A DNA stretch of 64,000 nt from Anaeramoeba flamelloides (Eukaryota > Metamonada > Anaeramoebidae), in the NCBI GenBank assembly GCA_027625915.1, contig JANTQA010000051.1, forward strand, positions 2,666,501 through 2,730,500. The letters are read 5' to 3'. The notes under the pieces were generated by a model. The model was given only the letters and a program-made list of their open reading frames with translations, searched no databases and was not told the DNA's origin. Positions within the stretch are counted from its first letter, which is position 1, and the number at the start of each line of letters is the position of its first letter. The position numbers and the translations under genes are program-made. Shown here piece after piece: positions 37,840 to 49,900 of this stretch.

Positions 37840-37998
37840 TTCGCGAATCACAAATAAAAAAAGACAACTTCTGTTTTTGGGCATTAATATCACTCTAAGA
37901 CATGTGTTTTTTTTTTTTGTAAAACCTCAAATTTTGAAATTCAAAATTTTTCGCACTCCATATTTAATTTATTTTTTTTTCATTTGTATTAATTTTGT

Positions 37999-38550
37999 TT
38001 ATTGAAAAAGAACCATCCTATTTGTCAAACACTCACCCAAATTTAAAATAATTTTAAATTTGAGTTGATTTGTTTTTGATCTCTCTTTCATTTTTTGTTT
38101 ATGGATTTGGAAAAAATTGTGAAGAAAATAAAAAAAGCAAAAAACTTTTTGAATTTTTTTTATTGAATTTTGTTCTCTCTTTAAAATCAATTTCTTGAAT
38201 ATGAACCAACACTCCTTCCTATTTTTTTTTTGAGTTGTTTGTGGAAATTTTTCACTTTGAAAAAATATTTTGTAAACTGACTGTCTGAATTTAAAGCCTC
38301 TCAATTGGCCAATTTGTTCCCCAAAAATTGAATCTTCTTTTTTGTTACCCTTTTTACATTTTTTTCCAAGATCATGCATATTTTTAGTTGGTTGAAGAAA
38401 ACACTCACCATTTTCATGTTGAGTGATTAATATAAGAACTTTAATTGTTAGGCTTTTGATAAAATAGATTTCGTTACATAAGATTCTCTTTTTAAAAAAT
38501 GTCTTTGTAAAAATAAACATTAATTCGTCACAACGGCACCGTCGTCTCAT
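37999..38550 (-). CDS. Unrecognised ORF, 183 residues, convergent with the 336-residue gene
   Basis: An open frame of 183 codons from ATG (38550) to TAA (37999-38001) on the minus strand; in-frame codons upstream extend it slightly without another ATG. Such a length is unlikely by chance at this stop-codon density, and the opposite strand has no comparable frame. The protein begins MRRRCRCDELMF, is Lys/Phe-rich, and includes a stretch DLGKKCKKGNKKEDSIFG. No domain is recognised. It ends about 160 nt from the 3' end of the plus-strand gene. It could be a small lineage-specific gene, a relic of a mobile element, or chance; the low-complexity K/F/I-rich ends argue for caution. Confidence 0.35.
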   Translation of the reverse strand: MRRRCRCDELMFIFTKTFFKKRILCNEIYFIKSLTIKVLILITQHENGECFLQPTKNMHDLGKKCKKGNKKEDSIFGEQIGQLRGFKFRQSVYKIFFQSEKFPQTTQKKNRKECWFIFKKLILKREQNSIKKIQKVFCFFYFLHNFFQIHKQKMKERSKTNQLKFKIILNLGECLTNRMVLFQ

Positions 38551-38589
38551 GTATGTTTGCTTTTTCAAATTTTACTTATCAAAAAAAAA

Positions 38590-40640
38590 AGTGAAATTGT
38601 GAGAGATTAATATTATTTTTGTTCAAGAGGATTTGTTTGGTTAAAAAAACCAAAGAATTATGGTGTAAAGACCACTAAAAACACTCAAACGCGAATTCAA
38701 AATCAAAACTTGGGTTGACTGATCTTTGTGAACAGAAACAAATAATTCCAAATTTTTGTAAAAATATTTTTTTTTCAATATCAGAATATTTGAGAGCATT
38801 TGAACTAAAATTGGTATTAGTCAATTGAACAGTTCATACACAATTATTATTTGAACTCAAAAATACTGACTTTAGAATTCCAATATTCTCTTTTTTTTTT
38901 CTTATTAATTTTCTTATAAGAAAATTTCACAAATCTCACGAGTGTTCCAGATCTAAAATGTATTTAGATCTTTATTAAAAATTATTAACTTTCTAGAAAA
39001 AATTTTCTTCTTTTTAAAATAAACTTTTAAGAAATCAAATTAATGGCACAGACAAATATTTTTGCACTCAAACAACCACTTTGATAAATGTCATTGCTTT
39101 GATCTTTTCTCAATTGTTCCTATTTTTTTTTTTTATCATTTTGTAAAAACAATAAAATTTATTAATGAGAAAAAAATTGTTTAGAATTTTTTCAGGTTTA
39201 AAATCCCAATAGACACTTTAATGCGCCTTTTTAATAAAAATAGAAAATATAGAAACCGAACACTGAAAGGAATGAACAATTATGGTTTTTCATTATGATC
39301 TATTTTTTGTAATTCTCTTTTTCGCAAATGAATTATATTTACAAATATTGGAAAATGAAAGAAATAAGAAAGTTGTCGATGTTAATAAAGTAAGGAACCA
39401 AAACTTAAAATGTGGAGTGGAAAGAAAAGTTCTTTTTTTTTTTAAAAATTCCTCTCACTCATAAAATCAGAAAACTTTTAAAAAGTGTTTATTTCCAAAA
39501 AAAAATCTTTTCTGTTTTGAAAAAGAGACTTTATTAAAGTTTTTCGAAAATACTTGTTGTTTTAAAACTGTGACAAAACTTTCTGTTTCTCGATTTTAAA
39601 AACAAAACCATTCTTTTTTTTGGAGTAATTAAGAATGATTTTTGATCGTTCAAAAATTTCTCAAAAGAAAATTTGTAAAATTACTTTTCTTTTCACTACT
39701 TTAAGAGGAGAAAAGTGGTTCTTATAAAAAATTGATCAACTTGTGTTTATGTAGTCAGAAAAGCATATTCTAAATCTTTTGGTTTTCGGATTTGTTTCAA
39801 ATAAATGGAACAAAATTTTCATTCAACTTGCAAAAAAAGATTTTATAAATCATGATACACATTTCAAATTTTTAATTCTTAAAACAAGCTTAAAGTTTTA
39901 GTTTCCCATTGATAATTGGGGACTTTGATGAATGGTATTTTAATTATTGGGGTGTGGGTTTTTTTTTCGAAAGCTGAATGAAAATTTTGTTCTTTTGATC
40001 AGGTAATTAAGAGAATATAATTTTGACATTAATTTGTCAAAAGTTTTAAAGTAACTGTTCGAGCCAGGGCTGTTATCACCAATGACTCAAAATATTCGAG
40101 GTAATCAAAAATACTGTGAAAGGGCAAAAGTTGTAGTATTTCACAACTTGGGCAAAATAATTTTCTGGTACTGTGATCAAAATAATGCGTGCACAGGAAC
40201 TATTAGTCATGTTTCAAAAAAAGTCAGTACTTTTTTTTTCTTCTTGTTCCAATGCAACATCCAATTAGAAACCCAATAGTATACCTAAGTTCAAATCAAT
40301 TTTGAAGGTAAACCCCTTGTTATTTTATAGTAAAATTTAAATATGGAATGCAAATAGGTAAAAATTTTTTGTCCTTTTCCAATTTTTTTGATGATTTTAT
40401 TTTTTTGATGAAAAAAATTTTTATTACAACATCCCCAAAATCAATTTAATTGTTCCTGTCCCAGTGAAAAAACAAAAAAAACAAAAGTGTGTGATTTCCA
40501 ATTTCTTTTTCTTTTTCTCGTTATTTTGTTGATGTTTTTTTTTCAGGTAAAATTTCTCGGAATGATCGCAAGCTTAAAATTAAATCCCAAAATAAAAAAT
40601 GTTTTTTTTTTCTTTTTTTTTTCTTTTCCAAAAAAAAATT
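38590..40640. other. Intergenic or intronic region with repeats
   Basis: No exon recognised. Around 39945-40010 is a family P piece (GAAAGCTGAATGAAAATTTT), and 40140-40450 is a copy of repeat family A. A good-looking acceptor (TTTTTTTTTCAG) at 40546 may start a small exon, but no phase-compatible junction to the exon at 40655 was found. Confidence 0.45.
40140..40450. repeat. Dispersed repeat, family A, copy 1
   Basis: Similar to 41600-42070, 59060-59535 and about 63640 to the right edge. Shared segments: CAAAATAATGCGTGCACA, TGTTCCAATGCAACATCCAA, AGTATACCTAAGTTCAAATC and AATTTTGAAGGTAAA. The 65-codon frame at 40082 lies in it and is not conserved among copies. Confidence 0.6.
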
Positions 40641-40654
40641 TTTTTTTTATTTAG

Positions 40655-40883
40655 AAAACCAAAAAAACAACCACTTAGACTTTCTGAGCAAGCAAAAATT
40701 GAATTGTTTGGGATCTTACAGCCTTCACCATCTCTTGAAACAACAAACGTAAAAAAAGACACAACACTTGTTCTTCCAAACATTAGAAAAGTGGAATTCG
40801 ATCGTGAGTTATTACCATTCTCTCCTCCAAACCGTACATCTTGTCCAGTTGTACAAGATGGGTACTTTAAACAGGTTCAATAA
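40655..40883 (+). CDS. Terminal exon of an unrecognised gene
   Basis: Follows a strong-looking acceptor (poly-T then TATTTAG at 40654) and encodes about 75 residues: KPKKQPLRLSEQAKIELFG, then LQPSPSLETTNVKKDTTLVL, PNIRKVEFDRELLPFSPPN and a tail ending DGYFKQVQ, then TAA. GC content and amino-acid texture look coding. No homologue is recognised and no upstream exon could be placed. A GTGAGT donor inside (40804) and a second open frame running to about 40956 (FNKTKGAGIGFLALSSN...) leave open a different splice form, for example an intron from 40804 to the CAG at about 40875. Boundaries are tentative. Confidence 0.4.
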
Positions 40884-41599
40884 AACTAAAGGTGCTGGAA
40901 TAGGATTTTTGGCACTGTCATCAAATACATCAAATACAATGCAAAAAAAATTTTAAATTTTTTTTTTTTTAAAAAAAGAAACCCAAAAAAGAATAAAAAA
41001 AAAAAAAAAAATTATTCTATTTATAAACAACAACTCTAACCAGAGAAAACGATTAACCCTTCTTTGACATTATCTTTGTTACCATCAATTGCTAAAACTT
41101 TTTTATTTTTTTGTGATTATTAATTTTTTTTATTTTTACTTTTTTCGATCCTTTCAGAATTGAATTTTTTTGTGAATAATTAAAACACAAGCGTTTTCCA
41201 ATTTTGGTTTGTTTCTTTTTCGTTTTTTTTTTTCTGTTATTCTTTTTCTTTTTTCTGAATTGTTCTCTCCCAATCACCTTCTAATTAATAAACAAATTTG
41301 TGGATCGTTTATCGCAAATTTGGTTCACCCAAAAGTGTTTGTCTTGGAAGAACACTTAAAATTCATGCCGAACCTGCTTCGACTGGTATTTGAAATTTAA
41401 GTGGGATAAAATTTCAGACTGTTGATCTTTTTTTTAATTAATTCTGAAATGTTTGTTTGGCTTTCAATTCTGATTGTTAGTTAATCCAATATATATAACC
41501 ACACAAATAATAAAAAGTGTACCAAATAAAAATAATTGGGATAAGAACTTAAAATCTATAACTTGAAAACTCTCTTTTGTTTAAGCTATTAAGAACCCT

Positions 41600-42070
41600 T
41601 ACAGTGATCAAAATAATGCGTGCACAACGACTATAATCAGTGTTTCAAAATATTATCCGTGATTTTTTTTATTCTTGTACCAAAGCAACATCCAATCTAC
41701 TACCAAATAGTATACCTGAGCCCAAATCAATTTTGAAAGTAAAGTACTGGTTATTTTCAGTAAAATTTAAATTATTATGCAACTAGTTAAAAATTTTCCA
41801 TAATATTCTCAATTTTTTTGATAATAAAATTTGTGAAAAAATTGAATTTATTTATTGAGATAACTTATCCAATTTAATCCTTCATTTTTAGAATTTCTTT
41901 TTGAATAATAGAATTTTAAGAACCAGTACCATACTTAATTAGGGGTTTAATGCCGGGTTTTTTGATCGGTTGATGTATAGGTCTTCTATAACAATAAAAA
42001 ACGCTTTTTCTTTTGTGAAACACTATGAAACTTTTCTGCATTCATTATTGTCACAATAGTAACATTGTCT
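41600..42070. repeat. Dispersed repeat, family A, copy 2
   Basis: About 470 bp matching 59060-59535 most fully. Landmarks: AATAATGCGTGCACAACG, CCAAATAGTATACCTGAG, a TTAATCCTTCATTTTTAGAA segment, GGTCTTCTATAACAATAAAA and TGAAACTTTTCTGCATTCAT near the end. No inverted termini found. Confidence 0.65.
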
Positions 42071-42660
42071 TCAAATTCCTATTATAGGTCAGAATTCAAT
42101 TCAGTTTTATATGTAGATTTTAAAAACCGACATAATTTTAAGGCTGTATGACCTCTGGTGTAATTCTATTAATACTATTATTTTCCAATTAACAAATGAA
42201 AATTTTTATTCCATTTCCCAAAATGAATATTAATTATTACAGCTTTAATCAAATTCGAAGAGTAAAAATTTTGTCTTAGAGTTAACGAAGCAAGTTTAAT
42301 TTATTGTCTAAAAATATCATTTCTAAACAATGTTGTAAAGATCTTTGGATTTTCTTCAACTTAAAAACTATTAGAAAAATATTTTGTCATGTGAACTAAA
42401 AATTTACATTTTTTTAATAGGAAAATAAGAGTAATAATAGCTTCATATAAAAAGGAAAAATCGAGGATTTGTCAAAATTATGTAGTGACTTATGGATTAA
42501 AGAAAAGAAAGGTATTATCAGGAAGGGTTTTGCCACAACATTTTGAATTATATCGTTTCTCTCTTTATATCCAGAAGAACTATTAATCATTTGGAAAAAA
42601 AGTGAAATAGAGGAAAAATTTTCAATACCTATTAGAATTGTGAACCTTTAGGACTCAAAA

Positions 42661-43065
42661 ATAAAGCTACCACGGGAGTCTTAGGAATTAAAACATCAGT
42701 GAATTAAAGTCTTTATTAATTGAGATCCAGAAGAACTATAAAATTTCGATATTTTAGGAACACATAATTCTGCTAGATCATAGACTGTATTGGAAGATGA
42801 TATTACAACCATAACTTCACCACCGTGTTTCTTTAAACCCGATTTTTTCAGATCTTTTTATCTGAAACTAGATAATACAGTATTTAGAGAAAGATATTTT
42901 TAGGTTGTGGGTTTTTACTATTAACTTCCAATTCAGTCTATGATCTGGCAAAATTATCTGTTCCTAAAATATCGAAATTTTAAAATTCTTCTGGATCTCA
43001 ATTAAAAAAGACTTTAATAGACTGATATTTTATTTCCTAAGACTCCCGGGGTAGATTTATTTTAG
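42661..43065. repeat. Large inverted repeat (fold-back), arms about 150 bp
   Basis: The left arm (about 42661-42812: CGGGAGTCTTAGGAATTAAA, then TTGAGATCCAGAAGAAC, CGATATTTTAGGAACA, GATCATAGACTG) is repeated in inverse orientation at about 42915-43065, with roughly 85% agreement by eye and a loop of about 100 bp. Arms this long and similar suggest a fold-back element or a head-to-head duplication. Confidence 0.7.
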
Positions 43066-43094
43066 ATACTTATTCAGAGAAGCTGAAAATTCAA

Positions 43095-43440
43095 AAGTAA
43101 AATCTATTACTAAAAGAAAAAAATAAAGGATTAAATATAACAATGGAGGACTCAACCCAATAACAGTTTCAACAGCACTATCTTTTGGTCTGGGTTTTTC
43201 TTTGTTTGGTTGATCTCAGATTAAAAAAATGTTAAAAAAATTTTGATATTTTACGATCTCCAAAACCACTCTCATTGGATTTTGATAATAAAGTAGATTT
43301 GTATTGTTTTTGTAAGTTTAATTGAAAGTCATACAATGGATTATTCTATCAAGTTTATTTGTTTCTTCTCTTAATTGATTTTACTTTTCATTTTTATATG
43401 TTTCAATTAAGGTTCCCAATTAAAAACTTATTTAAGGGGG
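43095..43440. repeat. Dispersed repeat, family J, copy 2
   Basis: Colinear with 14080-14520 (AAATAAAGGATTAAATATAA, CAACCCAATAACAGTTT, GATCTCCAAAACCACTCTC, GGTTCCCAATTAAAAACTT). It ends where the TTAA element at 43432 begins. Confidence 0.55.
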
Positions 43441-45429
43441 TAGCCACTTAAAGTCAAGATTTTCACTTTATTTACATTTTCAAACAAGATGAGAAAACAA
43501 CACCTTTAACTTTTGTGGTGTCTCTTTACTTTTTAGGAGTCAAAGTACTTGTTGAAAAGCAATCTATAAATTTTTTTTTACAAGCAAAATTAAATTCCAG
43601 AATGTCATGTTAAGTTGATTTGTCTTATCTACTTTGAAGAAGGTTAAATAGTTAACCTTTTGTTCTTATATCAACTTTCTATTTTGATATTTTATTTTAT
43701 GTTGGAAAAAAAATTATTAAACTGTTTTTAAATCGGCTTAAATATAAATAGCAAAAAATACACACAAAACCTAAACTAAATAAAAAAGATAGCTTTCTGA
43801 TTGAATTATAAATTTATAAAACAATTAAAGTGTTGACTTCTGGTACAAGGCTCTTATTTTAAGTAGACTTTCTCTAAAATTTAAAAGGAATAATGTTGTC
43901 TTGAAAAAAAAAAAAAAAAAAAAGAGAGAGAGTGAAACATTTTTAAGATCGTCCATTTTATATTCACCTTTTTGAGAAATATTTTGAATTTACACTATTG
44001 TTTTTAAAAATTAATTAAGGCAATGGATTGTTTTAACTCAAGAAAATCAAAAATATAGAATATACTTAATTGTTTCTCTTATCATATGTATTTGTATTGT
44101 TACCAAATCTAATATAATAATAAATTGAGAACCAAAGTAAATTCGATAATTGGGATGTATTGTCGATAAAAATGTTCAATCAACACACCAACCAAGTTCA
44201 AAACCAATAAGAAAATTATCTCTTGATCTGATCATTGGTTTAATTGCTTTCTTTTTAGTTGTTTTTTCTAGATTAATTGTTTTTCTAAAGATATTTAGGT
44301 TGATCCAAATATTTTAATATTAGAAATTTAAAATATGTTAAAATAATTAGAAAAAGTTAAATAGTAATGAATTGGAATTAATTTTAAAATACTGGTATGA
44401 ATACCAACACCTTGATTTGTAATTTAAATGTTCTCGAATAGAATACCACAATTCCCAAATATTATACCTTTTTTTAAAAAATTGATTCAGAATTGAAATA
44501 ATAATGATATATTCATATTTTACCATACAAAGAATAATTATTATCAATCCGTAGGATTTTTTAAAATTCACAAAATAACGAATTAAAAGATTGGAAAGGT
44601 AATAGTAATATAAAAAGATATTTTTTGATTTTATAATTCAGATATATTTTGTAACGTTGTTGAGTTAAAGTTGGGTAAATATTTTAAGCAATATTTTAAA
44701 TAAATCTAAAAATAATTGAAAAGTTATAAAAAATGAGATATTTTTATATTTATGAAAATTCAAAAGAATTATTTAGAAAAAATTTTGGACGATTTTGTAA
44801 AATACTAGCAAAAAGTTTTTTTACCCTATAATGAATTATAAGTAAGTTACTAAAAAATTTTCAGAAAGGTAAAAAAAAAAAAAAGAATTTAATTGACAAA
44901 ATTTTTTTAAAAATATTAAAATTATATTACCAAATAAAATTAAATTATTTTTTATAAAATATTACATTATTAAATAAAAATTTATTAAAGTAATACCAAT
45001 AAAACCTGGAATTGTCTTTTTGAAATTTTGTAAGAATTTTGAAAAAAAAAAATTATCATAATTTTTTTTTTGAGATCTCTAGAATAATCAGATTTTGGAG
45101 TAAACTTGCCCTTAAAATTATATTCAAATAATTAAAATTAATTATATAAATCAAATCTGAAAAATTAAAGTGAAAGTATTATATTATTATATCTCAAAAA
45201 AATAGCTCCATAAAAAAAATTGAACATATTTCTAAAAATTTAATTTTTTTTATTATTATTTTATTAATCTCTGAAATGTTAATTGTAATATACTTAAAAT
45301 TAAACTTTTAAAATTCTTTTTTTTTTTAAATTTTTAGAGAATCTTGAACTTAAGAACACCAATATAATTTTTAATATACTATCACATATTCGGATTACAG
45401 TGATTGTTATGGTGTGACTAACCCCTTAA
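43432..45429. mobile_element. TTAA-ended element, about 2.0 kb
   Basis: The left end reads TTAAGGGGGTAGCCAC and the right end, on the minus strand, TTAAGGGGTTAGTCAC; 14 of 16 positions agree and TTAA is present at both extremes. This would be the largest TTAAGGG element in the window. A minus-strand frame of 74 codons (44571-44347) is the longest inside and shows no transposase motif. The pairing of these two ends is inferred from their similarity alone. Confidence 0.5.
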
Positions 45430-45894
45430 CTTTTTGTCCCGAAATGTATACTTCAAATTTGTAGGAATTTGATTTTTTTCCTTTGAGAATTCCAAATTGT
45501 GTGTTGGTCGGATTTTCCACAATCAAAGCATTTTTCTTCCAAGACTAGTATTATCTAGTTTATAATAATAACCTTTCTAAAAATCAAGGCTTATCAAACA
45601 ATATGGCTATGGTGTCGTTTTTCGCAATATTTGACAAATAAGTAATTGTTTAACAAAAATTTCAAATTTCCAAAATTTTGAATGTAAGAACTAATGGATC
45701 TTAAGAGATAAATGTCATAATTCAATAAGGGTTTGAAAAATAAGTCCCTCATTGTGGCTTTTTTTTTTTATGATGGTTCTTAAAATTTCTTTGAATTTTC
45801 TTACTAAAATGTACAAGTTACGGAAGATGGAAATTAACATTTTTTAAATATAGAGTGATGTATTTTGAGAGGTTTTTTATCCTTTCTTTTGTCT

Positions 45895-46290
45895 ATCCCA
45901 GTATTTTTTTATTATAGCTAAACTAAACTTTGTGTCAATCAAATTTCACAAATATTTTTTTAAAATATCACTTTCTTTTTTTAATTGACCTTTGAAAAAT
46001 AAATAACAAATAAGAAGAATATTAAACACACATCTAAAAATCATTGATATCTTGTCTGAAATAAAACTAATAAATCAATAGATTTTCTTAAAAATTGAAA
46101 AAACCCAAATTCTTATCGCACTCATTGAGAAAGACAACAATTGTTCATTTTGATCTTCTAATCAAAGATCCAAATAAAATTCCAATAGAAATAAATACAA
46201 TTTCTCTACAATCATTTTCACCGTTTCAATAACCTTTTGAATAACACACTTTTACCAATTGACTCGAGATTTTATAATCAGATGAAAAAA
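45895..46290. repeat. Dispersed repeat, family H, copy 2
   Basis: Matches the copies near 25000, 51300 and 55000 through TTAATTGACCTTTGAAAAAT, AATAAATCAATAGATTTTC, ATTTTGATCTTCTAATCAAAG and TTTCTCTACAATCATTTTCAC. Confidence 0.55.
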
Positions 46291-46904
46291 TAGGTAAAAC
46301 AAAATTTGTAGTAAAAAAAAAATTGTAAATGTGTAAAAATCGAAAAAAATAATTTCAAGTCTGAAATCTCCTTACATTGAACATTTTGAGTTACTCAACA
46401 CTTACGAATGTTACAAAAAAGTACCAAACAAATAAAAAGAGACCAAACTTCTAAAGCTATTTTGTTGGAAGCTCTGTTTGTAAAATAAAATAGGTATGTT
46501 GAATTAAAAATTTTTTCCCAATTTATTATTTGAAGGCAAGTAATGAGAAAATTGTTGCAATATTTTTGTTATCTTTTTTCAATAAAAAAAATCAAAAGCA
46601 AAAAAGGTTAGTTGATATATACAGTTAAATTTGGTAAATAAAAAGAAAAAACACTTTTTTTTTCAACAAGAAAAGTAAATCAAAATTATTGAAAAACAAT
46701 AAAGAACAAATTTAGTAAAAATTTTCCAATCAACACAAAATAGATTCAACAAAGACCAAAGAACTTTTAACTCTTTGTAAAAATGAAAAAGATCAAAAAC
46801 AGAAATAATTTGGTAAAGTTACAAAGATTTATGCAAAGAAAAATTAACTTATTTTTTTGATTTTTCTTCAACAGAAATAATTGTTTTATTTCGAATATCA
46901 ACAA

Positions 46905-49900
46905 ATGGAAAACATACCTTTTAAATGGAGAGTTTCACAAATTTTCGGAGACAAGTCTTCAATTGAAAAGATCGCAGACCAAGACAAAATATCTTCACTT
47001 GAATTTGACTCAACAGGAAATTATATTGCTGTTGGTGATAGAGGTGGAAGAGTGATTCTTTTCCAAAGCAATCATGTACAGTCTTTTCCACCATTCCACA
47101 CAAAAGCATCTTCAATAAAATAACAAACCTTGCTAAAAAAAAAACAAAAAAAGAAAGAAAATAAAAATCTTTTTTTCCAATTTTGGTCTTCTGAAAATAA
47201 AAAACCAATTTAATAACACAAACCTACAAATTCTCGAATTTGTTTTACACTAACTTTTTTTTTGAAAATAACAAACAATAAGGATAAATTCCTTGATTTT
47301 TTTAAATTCATGAAGAAAAAGAAAAGAAACAACAAATTTTCTCTCATTTTTAAACCGATTTTGTTATTGTTTAACTTTAAACGAGACCAAAAATTGTGTT
47401 TGTTCTTCAAACAAATAAAAAAAACAAACAATCAAAATCAAAGAAAAAACAACAACCAAATTTATTCACATCTTTTTTTTTTTTTTTTTTTAATCAAATC
47501 TTTTCCTTTCATAAATTAACAAATAAACCAAAAATGACAAAGGTTGCAAACGAAAGTGAAGAGGAAAGTGATTTAGATGAAGAAGAACTGATGAAGGAAG
47601 AAGAGAAAGAAAAGAATGAAGAGAATGAAGAAGAAGAAGAAGAAGAAGAAGAAAAATCAAAACAAAAAAAGAGTTTGCAATATAAATTTTATTCCGAGTT
47701 CCAATCACATGAACCTGAATTTGACTATTTAAAAAGTATTGACATTGAAGAAAAGATCAACAAAATCCAATGGATCAAAAGAAGAAACAGATCACATCTA
47801 TTGCTTTCCACAAATGGTAATTTTCTTGATTTCCTATTTACAAATTTATTCTTATTTTTCTTTCGGCTCTTTTTTGATTTTTCTTTGCATTTTGTAATTT
47901 TTTTTGACTTAAATTTCTTGAGTTTTGCAAAAAGGCTCAAACAAACAATTCTTAATGAATTGAATCAACCTCGATTAAAATTTTCGATTCAGTTTTGCTC
48001 TGTTTGGAAATAATTTGTTATTTTTGTTAAGAGACGGATTCTTGGGTGGGTTTCTTCTTTTTAATGAGATGATCAGTAAAGTAGGGACTTTTTTTTAAAA
48101 CTCAAAGTTATTCTCTCCTTTTTCAATTTTCAGTGTTTCTTCATTAGGTAATAATTCATCTTATCTTTGAAATATTCCAAAACTAAATCAATATTTAAAG
48201 AGGTGTATTGTTATAGTTGTTGCTGAATAAGAGTTTTGAAGATTATTTTTATTGTATCTCATTGAAAATTTATATTCTTTTGATTTTTTTATTTGTTAAA
48301 AATTACTTTTGATTTTTAAAAATTGTTTTTAATTTTGACAAATAAATTTAGAAATCGAAATAGAGTTACATAAAAGACTCAAAATGATTTCTACTTTGGT
48401 GAAATTAACTTAGCATATAAAAAGTGAATTATTTTAGATATCTAAGAATACAAATTATTGCTTGTTTTTTGAGATTGGTAGAATGGTATAATTTTTACAA
48501 TATAACCTCTTGAATTAAGATTTTGAAGAACTGATAAACCTGGCCTTTTTATTCTTATAATACAAATAGTATTTGGGATAATAAAATCAAATATAAAATT
48601 TTATCAAAGTTGGTTCATTATTAAGGAATTACCAAAAAAATTGATTAAGGTCCATTGGACCGAAATTTTTAAAATTTGTTTGTGATTATTTCCAAAACAA
48701 AAATATAAAGAAAGAGTCTCTCGCTAAACAAACTTTTCAAAAAGTTATTTATTTCAAAGTGAGAAAAACAAAAAAATTGAGAAAGAAAAGAAGTTAATCT
48801 AACAAAAAAGCCTGTTCAACAAAATACAAATAAATTTTCAATTTTACATATTTAATTTATATTTCCTCTAAAATCCAAATTCTCTTTCAAACAACACTAT
48901 TTTTACACCCATTCTCTTCTCTTTTTTATCTCTCTTCTCTTCTCTTCTCTTCTCTTCTCTTCCCTTCGCTTCTTCAAAGATCAAACAATAAAGCTATGGA
49001 AAATCTTTTCAAAAGAAAAAGAATTAGTCACAGAATTCAATAAAGAACGACAAGAAAAAGAAAGCATCAACAACCCAAAAGATCTTCTCTTTCCAAAAAC
49101 ACAAGTTGAAGAAATCTCAAAAGAAGCTTATAACAAAAGAACGTATGGAAGCGCACACGCCTACAACATCAATTCAATTTCTTTAAGTTCTGACGATGAA
49201 GTTTTCATTTCTTCAGATGAATTAAGAATTAACCTTTGGCATCTTGAAAGAACAGACAAATCTTTCAGTAACTTTCTTTTCTTTTTTTTTTTTTGTATTT
49301 CTTTCTCTTTGCATTCTTTTCTTTGTATTTGTTTTTCCAATGTTTTTGATTTTTTAAAATACAAATATAAAATACAATTCATCTAAAAAATATCTAATCA
49401 GAATCAAAAAACAAAAAACAAAAAACAAAAATCAAAAAACAAAAAACAATAACAAAAAACAAAAAATTTCTCCAAAAAAAATCAAAAAACAATAACAAAA
49501 TATAAATTTCTCCAAAAAATATCTTAACAAAATAAAAAAAAAAACAACAACAAAAAAACCAAAACAATAACAAAAAAAAAAAAAAAAGATATTGTTGATC
49601 TCAAACCTGAAGATTTGGAACAGTTATCTGAAGTTATCACATGCTCACAATTCCACCCAAATGAGTCTAATCAATTTATTTATTCTCTTTCAAAGGGGGT
49701 CATTCATTTAGGAGACCTTAGGCAATCAGCTAAATGTTTAAACTCTGTGAAAGTTTTTGAAGATGAAGAAACCTCTCTAAATGATTCCTTTTTTACAGAA
49801 ATTATGAGTAACATTTCAGATATCAAATATTCTCCATGTGGAAGATATATCCTTTCAAGAAATTATACAACCTTGAAAGTTTGGGATGTTAAAATGGAAT

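Larger units (their letters stand above)
40960..46860. other. Intergenic repeat-rich region
   Basis: About 5.9 kb without a recognised gene. Contents: family A copy 2 (41600-42070), a large fold-back (42661-43065), family J copy 2 (43095-43440), a TTAA-ended 2-kb element (43432-45429) and family H copy (45895-46290). The frame at 41209-41400 has a protein-like end but no support. Confidence 0.6.

Noticed and set aside
40050-40085. GTTCGAGCC as a possible tRNA T-arm
   Set aside because: No acceptor stem, D-arm or anticodon arm can be formed around it; no tRNA gene was found in the window.
40082-40279. 65-codon ORF with Cys residues
   Set aside because: Lies mostly in dispersed repeat A; other copies break the frame.
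41209-41400. 63-codon ORF ending HLKFMPNLLRLVFEI as an exon
   Set aside because: The protein-like end has no supporting splice sites or homology; the N-terminal half is poly-Phe/Leu from T-rich DNA.
44347-44571. 74-codon minus-strand ORF as a transposase of the 2-kb TTAA element
   Set aside because: No DDE or DNA-binding motif, normal chance length, Ile/Tyr/Asn-rich.
47490-47708. Leu/Ser-rich minus-strand ORF opposite the PP2A-B acidic exon
   Set aside because: Shadow frame of the (GAA)n coding repeat.
47396-48013. 205-codon ORF as a separate acidic protein
   Set aside because: Its middle is PP2A-B exon 2; both ends run into introns, as shown by splice sites and loss of B55 similarity.
48913-48962. 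(TTCTC)n tract as a CRISPR-like or regulatory repeat
   Set aside because: Simple microsatellite without spacers, explained as a polypyrimidine tract before an exon.
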